64,000 nt of DNA from JBBQVZ01 sp963695975. GTDB taxonomy: Bacteria > Actinomycetota > UBA4738 > HRBIN12. Both the position numbers and the translations under genes were made by a program. Below the pieces are notes generated by a model. The model made no database searches, was not told the origin of the DNA, and worked only from the letters and a program-made list of their open reading frames with translations. The stretch spans positions 1-64,000 of the forward strand of contig CAVOIB010000006.1 in NCBI GenBank assembly GCA_963695975.1, in the 5' to 3' direction. Each line of letters begins with the position of its first letter. Position 1 is the stretch's first letter. Shown here in pieces: positions 18,440-26,945 of the stretch.

Positions 18440-19437
18440 AGGCACTCGTCTACCTGGGTCCCGGTCGGATGGAGGTTCAAGACGCGCCCGACCCGGAGCC
18501 GGCGCCCGGTGAGGTCGTGATCAGCTCGCGGGCGTCGGCGATCTGCGGGTCCGATCTGCACGGGTTCCGGGAGGCCAGCCCACGGCGGATCCCCCCGTTG
18601 ATCATGGGACACGAGACGGTAGGAGAGATCGTTTCCGTCGGGATCGGCGTGCGCGAGGAGCGCCTCGGTGAGCGCGTGGTGTTGAAGCCGATCGTGTCGT
18701 GCGGTGCGTGCGACGCGTGTCGGGCGGGCGCCATCAACCACTGCGCCGCTGGGAAGCTCGTCGGGCGTGATCTGACGGGCGGGTTCGCCGAACGGTTCGC
18801 GGTTCCGGAACGGGCGGCCGTGACGATCCCCGCCGGCGTGGGCGACGACTACGCCGTGCTCACGGAGCCGCTCGCGAACGCGGTCCACGTGACCGGCGGG
18901 TCTGTACGCGAAGGGGACACCGTCTTCGTGATCGGCGCCGGCCCGATCGGCGTGCTCATGGCGCGGACGGCGCTCAACTACAGAGCCGCGCGGGTCCTGA
19001 TCACCGATCCCGTCCAGACGCGCCTGCGACTGGCCGAGGCCCAAGGCGCCGAGGCGGTCAAGAGCGACGACCCCGCTTCGGCGGTGCTGGACACGACCGG
19101 CGGCGTGGGCGCCGACCTCGTGATCGACGCGGCGGGCTTCGAGGCGACCTGGGCACTCGGCCTTCAGGCGGTCCGCACCGGCGGACGGATCTGCGAGGTG
19201 GGACTCGGGGCACCGTCGGGGGTTGTCGACTTCTTCGCCGTCTTGGGCAAGGAGGTCACGATCACCGGCTCGTACGCATGGGGCGACGATGACTTCGCGC
19301 GTGCGCTTCAGCTGATCGCCGACGGAGCGCTCGATCCGACCGGGTGGATCACGAGGATGCCGCTCGCCGACGGCCAGCGCGCGTTCGAGGAGCTCACTGG
19401 CGGCGCCGATCGCTTCAAGGTCGTTCTGGTGCCCTAG
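18436..19437 (+). CDS. Zinc-dependent sugar/polyol dehydrogenase (MDR family)
   Basis: 333-residue medium-chain dehydrogenase. Catalytic zinc residues appear in SAICGSDLHGF and MGHETVGEIV; the structural zinc lobe CGACDACRAGAINHC is complete. The nucleotide motif is VIGAGPIGVLMA, and the Asp after the second strand (ITDPVQTR) suggests NAD. Resembles galactitol-1-phosphate, sorbitol and threonine dehydrogenases. GTG at 18436 overlaps the preceding stop. Last gene of the plus-strand operon; converges with the kinases. Confidence 0.9.
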   Translation: MKALVYLGPGRMEVQDAPDPEPAPGEVVISSRASAICGSDLHGFREASPRRIPPLIMGHETVGEIVSVGIGVREERLGERVVLKPIVSCGACDACRAGAINHCAAGKLVGRDLTGGFAERFAVPERAAVTIPAGVGDDYAVLTEPLANAVHVTGGSVREGDTVFVIGAGPIGVLMARTALNYRAARVLITDPVQTRLRLAEAQGAEAVKSDDPASAVLDTTGGVGADLVIDAAGFEATWALGLQAVRTGGRICEVGLGAPSGVVDFFAVLGKEVTITGSYAWGDDDFARALQLIADGALDPTGWITRMPLADGQRAFEELTGGADRFKVVLVP

Positions 19438-19461
19438 GGCTCGCCCGCGCCCCGTGCGTTC

Positions 19462-20400
19462 TCAGACCAGCCGAACGGTCGCCTGCGACGCGAGCGAATC
19501 GGCGCGCGAAGCGTCGAGGCGCCCTGCCCCCGGCACCTCGGCGTTCGCCGTGGCGGCGCCGAGCGCCATCCGGAGCGCACCGGCCCAGCCCTCATCGCGA
19601 TCGAGGGCCACGACGAGTCCCGCGAGGAACGAGTCGCCGCTCCCGACCGGGTAGCGGCCCCGGACGTACAGAGCGCCCTCGTAGAGCGCACCGTCGGGCG
19701 CGGCAAGCACCACCCCGTCGGCGCCGCGCGTTACGACCCCGGCATGACCGTCGCCGCCGGCGAGCTCGCGCAGCTTCTGCGCCGCCGCGAGCGCCTCGTC
19801 CCGACGCACGGTCGGCACCCCGAGCAGCGCGGAAGCCTCCGCCGCGTTCACCTTCACCACGTCGGGTTGCGCCTGCAGTGCCAGGCGCAGGCGTTCTCCA
19901 TCCGCGTCGAGCGCCACGCGGACCCCCGCCTCCCGCGCCTCGGCGACGACGTCGCGGTACCCTCCGTCGTCCACCCCCGGCGGCAGCGACCCGGAGATCG
20001 TGAGCCATGTCGCCTCCGGGAGCGCTCGCGCGACGAGGTCCGCGAGCTCGACCCAGGCCGATGCGGGGATCTCCGACCCGTGCTCGTAGAACTCGGTGAG
20101 GCCACCGGTCTCCCGGTCGGCCACCGAGAGCGACGATCGGTTCTCGCCGTGGGTCCAGACGAACAGCCCGTGGACGCCCTCGGCCGAGAGCATGTCCTCG
20201 AGCCAGCGGCCTGCGTGGCCGCGGAGCACGCCTAAGACGCGCACGTCCTGCCCCAACGCGTGCGCCGCGCGCGCCACGTTCAATCCCTTGCCGCCGGCGG
20301 TCTGCACGAAGCTCGAGGGTCGGTGGATATCGCCGCGAACCAGCCGGTCGACCTCGAAGAGCTTGTCGATGGAAGGGTTCGCTGCAAGGCACACGATCAC
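19462..20400 (-). CDS. 1-phosphofructokinase/tagatose-6-phosphate kinase-like hexose kinase
   Basis: 312-residue PfkB-fold kinase of the FruK/LacC subgroup: IVCLAANPSIDKLFEVDRL at the start, GGKGLNVARAAHALG, and the C-terminal ATP/anion-hole signature YPVGSGDSFLAGL with the catalytic Asp. In a galactose-type cluster a LacC-like role (tagatose-6-phosphate to the bisphosphate) is plausible, but 1-phosphofructokinase cannot be excluded. GTG start overlaps the upstream PfkB stop by 4 bases. Confidence 0.88.
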   Translation of the reverse strand: MIVCLAANPSIDKLFEVDRLVRGDIHRPSSFVQTAGGKGLNVARAAHALGQDVRVLGVLRGHAGRWLEDMLSAEGVHGLFVWTHGENRSSLSVADRETGGLTEFYEHGSEIPASAWVELADLVARALPEATWLTISGSLPPGVDDGGYRDVVAEAREAGVRVALDADGERLRLALQAQPDVVKVNAAEASALLGVPTVRRDEALAAAQKLRELAGGDGHAGVVTRGADGVVLAAPDGALYEGALYVRGRYPVGSGDSFLAGLVVALDRDEGWAGALRMALGAATANAEVPGAGRLDASRADSLASQATVRLV

Positions 20401-21338
20401 GCGACCGACCCCCCATCCAGCGCCTCCAGCGCCTCGACCATGGTCGGCTGCGAAGCCGTGCCACCCACCGCCTGCGTGGAGAGGCCGCCACACGCGTTCC
20501 CGATCTCCAGGCAACGCTGCAAGGACTCGCCGTGCAGGTACGCGGCCACGAACCCCGCGTCGAACGAGTCGCCGGCGCCCGTCGAGTCCACGACACGCAA
20601 GGAGCGCGCGGGCACCTCGACGAGCTCGCCCGCCTGGGTTCCGATCGCGCCGTGCGCGGCCGTCTTCACCACGACGGTCCCGGCACCCGCCGATCGGAAG
20701 CGCGCCACCGCCTCTGCCAGCGAGGAGATCCGCGCGAGGCTCACGGCCTCTATCTCATTCGGCAGGAAGACGTCGACCTGCGGGAGAAGCGCGAGCAGGC
20801 CGTCGTCCCACAGTCCTGACGGATCCCAGTTGGGATCGATCGAGGTCGTCACCTGGCGGGCCCGTGCCTCTTGGAGGAGCTCGGGCAGCTCGGGTGCGAG
20901 CGATCGATGCAGGAAGTAGGAGCTCACATGGAGATGGCGCGTCCTGCGCAGCAGATCCGCGTCGATCAACGATCGGCGCAGATCGCCGATAGTCCCGGGG
21001 AACGTCAGCATCGCGCGGTCATCGCGACCCGAAAGGACCACCGTGAGACCGCTGGGCCGGTCGGGCAGCACCGTGACGGCGCTGGTGTCGACGCCCCGCG
21101 CCTGCAGCTCCGCGCACATGAACCGGCCGAAGATGTCGTCGCCAACCACGGCCGCCAACGCGACGCGCAGGCCCAGACGCGCCGCGCCGCAGGCGAATAT
21201 CGCCCCGGAGCCGCCGATCACGAGTTGAGCGCCCTCGACGAGGCGCTCCGCTTGACCGAACGCCGGCTCGACCTCGTCGCCGGACAGGACCAGGTCGGGG
21301 TTCGCGTCGCCGAGCACCACGATGTCGAAGCCGGACAT
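20397..21338 (-). CDS. PfkB family carbohydrate kinase (ribokinase-like)
   Basis: 313-residue ribokinase-type kinase: IVVLGDANPDLVLSGDEV, GGSGAIFACGAARLG, and DSTGAGDSFDAGFVAAY with the catalytic Asp. Lacks an adenosine kinase or KDG-kinase hallmark, so the sugar is not deducible. Coupled by GTGA overlap to the FruK/LacC-like kinase. The pair is convergent with the ABC operon and could phosphorylate the sugar released by the GH4 enzyme and then its ketose phosphate. Confidence 0.88.
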   Translation of the reverse strand: MSGFDIVVLGDANPDLVLSGDEVEPAFGQAERLVEGAQLVIGGSGAIFACGAARLGLRVALAAVVGDDIFGRFMCAELQARGVDTSAVTVLPDRPSGLTVVLSGRDDRAMLTFPGTIGDLRRSLIDADLLRRTRHLHVSSYFLHRSLAPELPELLQEARARQVTTSIDPNWDPSGLWDDGLLALLPQVDVFLPNEIEAVSLARISSLAEAVARFRSAGAGTVVVKTAAHGAIGTQAGELVEVPARSLRVVDSTGAGDSFDAGFVAAYLHGESLQRCLEIGNACGGLSTQAVGGTASQPTMVEALEALDGGSVA

Positions 21339-21406
21339 GCGCGGCAGCGTACTGCGCGCGACGGGCCGTCGTCGGCCGCACGACCAGCGCGACCTACCAT
21401 GAACGC

Positions 21407-21925
21407 GTGACACGGATCGTGCTCGTGCAGGGCGATATCACGACACAGGATGTCGACGCGGTGGTGAACGCCGCCAATACCGCGCTGCGGCCGGGGGGTG
21501 GCGTGGATGGAGCGATCACGCGCGCGGCGGGACCCGAGGCGCTGGCCGATCGCGAACGCGTGATCGCGGATCGCGGCTCCCCTCCGCTCCCGACCGGCGA
21601 GGCTGTCGCCACGATCGGCGGCGCACTCGCCGCGCGATGGATCATCCACACCGCGGGGCCGGTCTACTCTGGCTCACCGGACGATCCGCGGTTGCTGGCC
21701 AGCTGCCATGCAGCGGCGCTGCGCGTCGCTGACGAGCTCGGGGTTACGACGCTGGCGTTCCCGGCGATCTCGACCGGGATCTATGGCTACCCCTTGCACG
21801 AGGCGGCACGAGTCGCGATCGCCGCCGTGCGCAGCGCGGCGACGTCGGTCGAGGAGGTTCGCTTCGTGCTCTTCGACGAACGCGCGCTCGAAACGTTCCG
21901 CCAAGCGGTCGCTTCAGCGGAGTAA
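21407..21925 (+). CDS. Macro domain ADP-ribose-binding protein
   Basis: 172-residue protein that is essentially one macro domain. VVNAANTALRPGGGVDGAITRAAG carries the Asn and the GGGV loop needed for ADP-ribose hydrolysis in MacroD-type enzymes, and the second loop reads FPAISTGIYGYP. Likely removes O-acetyl-ADP-ribose or mono-ADP-ribose from targets. GTG start; divergent from the PfkB gene. Confidence 0.94.
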   Translation: MTRIVLVQGDITTQDVDAVVNAANTALRPGGGVDGAITRAAGPEALADRERVIADRGSPPLPTGEAVATIGGALAARWIIHTAGPVYSGSPDDPRLLASCHAAALRVADELGVTTLAFPAISTGIYGYPLHEAARVAIAAVRSAATSVEEVRFVLFDERALETFRQAVASAE

Positions 21926-21956
21926 CCCGACCTCGCTGCTAGGATTTCGCACCTGC

Positions 21957-22292
21957 ATGTTGGAGATCCTGAGCACGCCACGTGGGACGTTCGAGCACCT
22001 CGACGAGGTCCAGCTCGTGGACTGCCGTGAGCAGTACGAGTGGGACGCCGGCCGGGTGCAGGGCTCGATCCACCTGCCATTGAACGCGATCATGGCCGGC
22101 GCGGGCACCGATCTCGATCATTCGAAGCCCGTCGTCGTGATCTGTCGAAGCGGCAACCGGAGCGAGCTCGCGACCATGATGTTCCAGGCGCGTGGGTTCG
22201 TGGCCTACAACTTGGACGGGGGCATCGAGGCGTGGGCGCGTGAGGGTCTGCCCTACTCGGCGCCGGACGGCTCCCCCGGCCGAGTCGCCTGA
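21957..22292 (+). CDS. Rhodanese-like domain protein
   Basis: 111-residue single rhodanese domain: LVDCREQYEWDAGRVQGSIHLPL, active-site loop with Cys in VVICRSGNRS, and the NLDGGIEAWAREGLP end. The CRSGNRS loop predicts sulfurtransferase activity. Its last 40 bases overlap the end of the convergent PPOX gene. GTG is not needed; the ATG at 21957 starts the domain. Confidence 0.92.
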   Translation: MLEILSTPRGTFEHLDEVQLVDCREQYEWDAGRVQGSIHLPLNAIMAGAGTDLDHSKPVVVICRSGNRSELATMMFQARGFVAYNLDGGIEAWAREGLPYSAPDGSPGRVA

Positions 22293-22732
22293 CGCGCTCG
22301 CCATCGGCGGCGTTCGGTCTCATCCCCCACGTAGCTCGTCCCCAGCACCTCGTCAACGTTGAGCTCGAACAGCACGAGCTCGCGCCCGCTACCGGGGCCC
22401 TCGACCACGGCGATCGCCTCGATCCGCGCATCGGGGTCCTCGATCTCGGTCGCGCGGCCGGTCAACGCGAACTCGCCCCCGATGCCGTCGTCGTTGTCCA
22501 TCATCGAGTGGAGCGCGAACCGGGCATCGCGCCGTAGGTCGGCGGCCTTCGGTGAGGTCGGATACATGCGGACGTAGAGGTGTCCATCCGCGATCCACGG
22601 CGTGACGGGGTGCACTCGGGGGCCACCGTCGCTTCGAACCGTGGCGAGGAACGACACTCGTCGGTCGACCCGCTCCCGGCCGAACGAGGCCAGCTCCGTA
22701 GCCTGCGATCCGAACGCTCCCCACGTCACCAT
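22253..22732 (-). CDS. Pyridoxamine 5'-phosphate oxidase-fold protein (PPOX, FMN/F420-binding type)
   Basis: 159-residue split-barrel flavin/F420-binding protein. FLATVRSDGGPRVHPVTPWI is the typical first hairpin, then LYVRMYPTSPKAADLRRD and RFALHSM. These occur in actinobacterial FMN- or F420-dependent small oxidoreductases. The 3' end overlaps the rhodanese gene by 40 bases in antiparallel orientation. Starts immediately beside, and divergent from, GlcD. Confidence 0.85.
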   Translation of the reverse strand: MVTWGAFGSQATELASFGRERVDRRVSFLATVRSDGGPRVHPVTPWIADGHLYVRMYPTSPKAADLRRDARFALHSMMDNDDGIGGEFALTGRATEIEDPDARIEAIAVVEGPGSGRELVLFELNVDEVLGTSYVGDETERRRWRARQATRPGEPSGAE

Positions 22733-22755
22733 CTCGCGCCGCCTACCCTACCGGC

Positions 22756-24219
22756 ATGACCGACGTCGACGTCGCGCGCCGAGCGCTGGAAGCCGTGGTC
22801 GGTCCCGGCCAGGTCCTGTCCGACCCGCTCGCGCTGAAGCTGTACTCGCGCGACGCGTCCATGGTCGAGGGCGGGTGCGCACTCGTCGCGCTCCCCAGCT
22901 CCGTCGAGGACGTGATCGCGTGCGTGACGATCGCGGCCGAGCGCGAGATGCCGATCGTCCCCCGCGGGAGCGGCACTGGCCTGGCCGGAGCCGCCACACC
23001 GGTCGGCGACTCGCTCGTGATCGCCACGACGAAGATGAATCGCATCCTCGAGGTCCGACCGGCGGACCGGCTGGCATGGGTCGAGCCCGGCGTCTTGAAC
23101 CTCGACCTCGCCGACGCGGTGCGGCCGAGCGGGTTCACCTACGCTCCCGATCCGTCGTCGCAACAGACGTCCACGATCGGCGGCAACGTGAACACGAACG
23201 CCGGCGGGCCCCACTGCCTGGCCTACGGCGTCACCTCCGCACACGTGCTGGCGCTGGACGTCGTGCTGCCCGACGGGAACCTCATCCGTATCGGGAGCGA
23301 GGGACCGGAAGCGCCCGGCTACGACCTCCGCGGGGTGGTCGTCGGCTCGGAGGGAACGCTCGGTGTCGTGGTGCGCGCCTGTGTCCGGTTGGTCCCGCTC
23401 CCGTCGGCGATCCGCACGATGCTGTTGGACTTCACCTCGGTGGAGGATTGCGCCGCGACCGTCTCCGACATCATCGCGAGCGGGGTGGTGCCGGCTGCCG
23501 TCGAGATGATGGATCAGGGCATCGTGGTCGCGGCCGAGAACTTCGCCCACGCCGGCTACCCGACGGACGCGGCAGCGATCCTGATCGTCGAGGTGGATGG
23601 TCTCACCTCCGCGGTCGAGGCGCAGTGCCGCGAGGTCGAGGCCGCGGCGAACGCCAACCACGCACGGACGATCCGTGTGGCTGTCGACGACGCGGAGCGC
23701 GCGCTGATCTGGAAGGGGCGGAAGTCTGCGTTCGGGGCCGTCGCGCAGATCGCCCCCCACTACCACCTGCACGACTGCGTGGTGCCTCGGACCAAACTGG
23801 TCGAGGTGCTGTCGGGCGTCTACGCGATCGCCAAGCGCCACGACCTGATCGTGACGAACGTGTTCCACGCCGGAGACGGCAACCTCCACCCGTTGCTGTC
23901 GTTCGACCGGAACGTGCCTGGAACCCTCGAGCGCGTGCTGCTCGCGAGCGAAGAGATCGTGCGCCTGTGCATCGACGCGGGCGGCGCGCTCTCGGGCGAG
24001 CACGGGATCGGCCTGGAGAAGCGCGACTTCATGCCGCTCGTGTTCACGGCCGAGGATCTCTCGGCACAGGCATGCGTCCGCGACGCGTTCGATCCAGCGC
24101 ACCGGATGAACCCGCAGAAGGTCCTCCCGGCCGGTGCCCGATGCGGCGATTTCGCTATGGCGTACGGCCGGGACGCCGCAGAAGCGGCAGCGAACCTCCC
24201 GGGGGGCTCATGGATCTGA
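22756..24219 (+). CDS. glcD: FAD-linked oxidase, GlcD-type (glycolate or D-lactate dehydrogenase)
   Basis: 487-residue PCMH-type flavoprotein. The FAD-binding loop is IVPRGSGTGLAGAATPVG, followed by ATTKMNRILEV, SSQQTSTIGGNVNTNAGGPHCLAYGVT, and the metal/active-site region NVFHAGDGNLHPLL with CSGEHGIGLEKR-like LSGEHGIGLEKRDFM near the C terminus. This is the catalytic subunit of glycolate oxidase or of D-lactate dehydrogenases. Overlaps GlcE by 10 bases, so the subunits are coupled. Confidence 0.92.
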   Translation: MTDVDVARRALEAVVGPGQVLSDPLALKLYSRDASMVEGGCALVALPSSVEDVIACVTIAAEREMPIVPRGSGTGLAGAATPVGDSLVIATTKMNRILEVRPADRLAWVEPGVLNLDLADAVRPSGFTYAPDPSSQQTSTIGGNVNTNAGGPHCLAYGVTSAHVLALDVVLPDGNLIRIGSEGPEAPGYDLRGVVVGSEGTLGVVVRACVRLVPLPSAIRTMLLDFTSVEDCAATVSDIIASGVVPAAVEMMDQGIVVAAENFAHAGYPTDAAAILIVEVDGLTSAVEAQCREVEAAANANHARTIRVAVDDAERALIWKGRKSAFGAVAQIAPHYHLHDCVVPRTKLVEVLSGVYAIAKRHDLIVTNVFHAGDGNLHPLLSFDRNVPGTLERVLLASEEIVRLCIDAGGALSGEHGIGLEKRDFMPLVFTAEDLSAQACVRDAFDPAHRMNPQKVLPAGARCGDFAMAYGRDAAEAAANLPGGSWI

Positions 24220-25256
24220 TCCATCCGCATGCGAAGCACGATGTCGCGGAGGCCCTCCGCGAGGCGTCTGCCCGCGGGACGCGGGTGCTCGTCGTCGGGG
24301 GCCGGATCCACATGGATCGTGGCGACACGTGTGAGACCGACGCCGAGCTCTGGACCACGATGCTCGACGAGGTCGCCGCGTATCAACCGGCGGAGATGAT
24401 CGCCATCGTCGAGGCCGGGATGCGGGTGGGCGACCTCCAGGCGATGCTGGCTGAGGGCCGACAGGAATGGCCGGTCGACGCTCCGCACGAGGCGACGGTG
24501 GGCGGCGTGATCGCCGCCGGTGTCTCGTCGTTCCGCCGCCTACGGGTCGGCCAGGTCCGGGACACCGTCGTCGAGATCGAGCTGATCACCGGCGACGGTC
24601 GCGCGATCCGGAGCGGCGCCCGGACCGTGAAGAACGTGACGGGATACGACATCCACCGGTTGGCCACGGGCTCGCTCGGCACGCTCGGGGTGATCGTGCA
24701 GGCGGCGCTGAAGCTCCGCCCGCTTCCCCAGGCACGCCGGCGTATCACCGCCGACGGCGACGGCCTCGAACTTGCCGGGCGATTCCTCGCTGCGGTGACC
24801 GGCGCGGCCGCCGTCCTCGCGGAGCCCGGGCGGGCGACGATCTGGCTGGAGGGCTGGGCCGGAGAGGTGGAGGAGCAGGTAGCGCTCGCTCGCGCAGTCA
24901 CCACTGCGATCCACCTCGACGACGAACCCACGCCGTTCGACCCGCTGTCGATCGACACGCCGGTCGTCGCGGAGGCTTCGGTGCCGCCCTCCAGGATCGC
25001 CGACATCGTCGCCGGGCAGGACGGATGGACCGCCCTCCTCGGGGTGGGGCTCGTCTGGTTCGGGCTGCCCGAAGGCGAGGAGCCGCTGGAAGCGCTCCGG
25101 CGCGAGATCGCGGCGGGGGGCGGCATCGCACCCGTGATCAAGGGTGCGGGCGGGCTCGACGATGCCCCGTTCCCCGCGCCGGATGTTCAGCGAAGGCTGA
25201 AGGCATCGTTCGACCCCGCGGGGATCCTGGCGCCGGGTCGGCTGCCGCTAGTTTGA
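24210..25256 (+). CDS. glcE: FAD-binding subunit, GlcE-type
   Basis: 348-residue second FAD_binding_4 subunit of a GlcDEF complex. Contains GMRVGDLQAMLAEGRQEWPVDAPHEATVGGVIAAG and TGDGRAIRSGARTVKNVTGYDIHRLATGSLGTLGVI, both strongly GlcE-like. ATG at 24210 is inside the end of glcD. It abuts, with one base between stops, the convergent aminotransferase gene. The expected partner GlcF is 1.7 kb further on the same strand, separated by an inverted gene pair. Confidence 0.88.
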   Translation: MDLIHPHAKHDVAEALREASARGTRVLVVGGRIHMDRGDTCETDAELWTTMLDEVAAYQPAEMIAIVEAGMRVGDLQAMLAEGRQEWPVDAPHEATVGGVIAAGVSSFRRLRVGQVRDTVVEIELITGDGRAIRSGARTVKNVTGYDIHRLATGSLGTLGVIVQAALKLRPLPQARRRITADGDGLELAGRFLAAVTGAAAVLAEPGRATIWLEGWAGEVEEQVALARAVTTAIHLDDEPTPFDPLSIDTPVVAEASVPPSRIADIVAGQDGWTALLGVGLVWFGLPEGEEPLEALRREIAAGGGIAPVIKGAGGLDDAPFPAPDVQRRLKASFDPAGILAPGRLPLV

Positions 25257-25257
25257 A

Positions 25258-26442
25258 TCAGACTAGCTTTCGCAGCCGTTCGCCCGCGGCCTCGAGCGTG
25301 GCGAGCTGCTTGCAGAACGTGAACCGGAGCAGGTGCGCGCCCAGCTTCGGATCCGAGAAGAACGATGATCCCGGCACGGTGCCCACGCCTATCCGCTCCA
25401 CCAGGTCGTGTGCCGCTGCGACGTCGTCGGCGTAGCTGAGATGCGAGATGTCGGCCATCACGTAGTAGGCGCCGCGGGGAGGGGATGCCTCGAAACCGGC
25501 GTCGGCCAGGATCCCCATGAGCGTCGCCCGTCGTTCGACGTACTCGGCAACCACCTCCGCGTAGTAGCTGTCCGGGAGGTTGAGCGCCGTGATGCCGGCG
25601 ACCTGGAGCGGCGCGGGAGCGGCCACCGTCAGGAAGTCGTGCACCGTCCGGATCGCGTCCGTGAGCGTCGGAGTCGCGACCGCCCATCCCACGCGCCAAC
25701 CGGTGACCGAGTAGGTCTTGGAGAGCGCGCTGATCGTCACGGTCCGGTCCTCCATGCCGGGGATGGTCGCGATCGGGACGTGGACCGCGCCGTCGTACGT
25801 CAGGTGTTCGTAGATCTCGTCGGTGATCGCGATCGCGTCGTATCGACCGCAGAGCTCGGCGATCAGCGAGAGCTCCTCCCGCGAGAACACCTTCCCCGTG
25901 GGGTTGTTCGGCGTGTTCACCACGATCGCGCGCGTTCGATCCGAGAACGCAGCCCGAAGCTCCGCCCCGTCGAACGTCCAATCGGGCGGATGCAGCGTGA
26001 CGAGCCGAGGCAGCGCTCCGGCGATGATCGAGTCGGGTCCGTAGTTCTCGTAGAAGGGCTCGAAGAGGACGACCTCGTCGCCGGCGTCGAGCAGCCCGAG
26101 CATCGTCGCGACCATCGCCTCCGTCGAGCCGCACGTGACGCAGATCTCGGTCTGGGGGTCAACGTGCATCCCATACGTGCGGTCGTACTTCGCCGCGATC
26201 GCCTCGCTGAACGCCGGCACGCCCCAGGTGACCGGGTACTGGTTGTGATCGTCCGCGATCGCCTGTCGCGCCGCCTCCTTCACCACGTGGGGCGCGGGGA
26301 AGTCGGGGAACCCCTGCCCCAGATTGATCGCTCCGTGGAGGTCGGCGATGCGCGACATCTCCCGTATCACCGACTCGGTGAACGAGGCGGCCTTGATCGA
26401 GATGCGGCGCGGCTCCGGCATGTCGTCGAAGCCTAGCCGCAC
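25258..26442 (-). CDS. Pyridoxal-phosphate aminotransferase, class I/II
   Basis: 394-residue aspartate-aminotransferase-fold enzyme. Family blocks: INLGQGFPDFPAP, YPVTWGVPAFSEAIA, NTPNNPTGKVFSREEL, ITDEIYEHLTY and the PLP lysine in SALSKTYSVTGWRVGWA. These match the kynurenine/methionine-type (YbdL-like) aminotransferases. The reading starts with GTG at 26442; ATG at 26421 (MPEPRRISIKA) is an equally good start. Amino donor not deducible. Confidence 0.9.
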   Translation of the reverse strand: MRLGFDDMPEPRRISIKAASFTESVIREMSRIADLHGAINLGQGFPDFPAPHVVKEAARQAIADDHNQYPVTWGVPAFSEAIAAKYDRTYGMHVDPQTEICVTCGSTEAMVATMLGLLDAGDEVVLFEPFYENYGPDSIIAGALPRLVTLHPPDWTFDGAELRAAFSDRTRAIVVNTPNNPTGKVFSREELSLIAELCGRYDAIAITDEIYEHLTYDGAVHVPIATIPGMEDRTVTISALSKTYSVTGWRVGWAVATPTLTDAIRTVHDFLTVAAPAPLQVAGITALNLPDSYYAEVVAEYVERRATLMGILADAGFEASPPRGAYYVMADISHLSYADDVAAAHDLVERIGVGTVPGSSFFSDPKLGAHLLRFTFCKQLATLEAAGERLRKLV

Positions 26443-26472
26443 GGGCCGGAGCGAGACGACCTCAGAAGGACC

Positions 26473-26856
26473 CTAGGCTCCGAGCAGCCCCTTGAGGAGG
26501 AGGTTGGCCGAGGCCGGGTTCGTCGCGAGCGGGATGTCGTGCACATCGCAGACCTTGAGGACAGCCTGGATGTCGGGCTCGTGGGGGTGAGCCGTGAGTG
26601 GGTCTCGGAAGAAGATCACCGCGTCGATGAACCCGTCGACGATCCGGGCACCGATCTGCAGGTCCCCGCCCTGCGGACCGCTCGCGACCGTGTCCACGTG
26701 GATCCCGACCGCCTCCCGCAGCAGGGTCCCGGTCGTTAGCGTGGCGACCAGGTGGCACCGGTTCAGCTGGTCCAGGTGCTTGCGGACGAACGCGATCAGG
26801 TCGTCCTTCTTCTCGTCGTGCGCGATCAGCGCGATCTCGTGGCGGCCGTCCAGCAT
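26473..26856 (-). CDS. mgsA: Methylglyoxal synthase
   Basis: 127-residue enzyme that converts dihydroxyacetone phosphate to methylglyoxal, a bypass of lower glycolysis. The family is recognised by IALIAHDEKKDDL, ATLTTGTLL, SGPQGGDLQIGARI with catalytic Asp65, and FFRDPLTAHPHEPDIQAVLKVCDVH including His90. All catalytic residues are in place. It sits between the GlcDE and GlcF genes, opposite in strand, which suggests a route from methylglyoxal to D-lactate and then oxidation by the GlcDEF-like complex. Confidence 0.96.
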   Translation of the reverse strand: MLDGRHEIALIAHDEKKDDLIAFVRKHLDQLNRCHLVATLTTGTLLREAVGIHVDTVASGPQGGDLQIGARIVDGFIDAVIFFRDPLTAHPHEPDIQAVLKVCDVHDIPLATNPASANLLLKGLLGA

Positions 26857-26945
26857 GCATCCAGGCTACCGGCATCACGCGGCCGGCCCGTTACGCGCGG
26901 GTAACGGTTCGGGGAGTCCGACCCGGAGCGTGCGACGATAGACGC

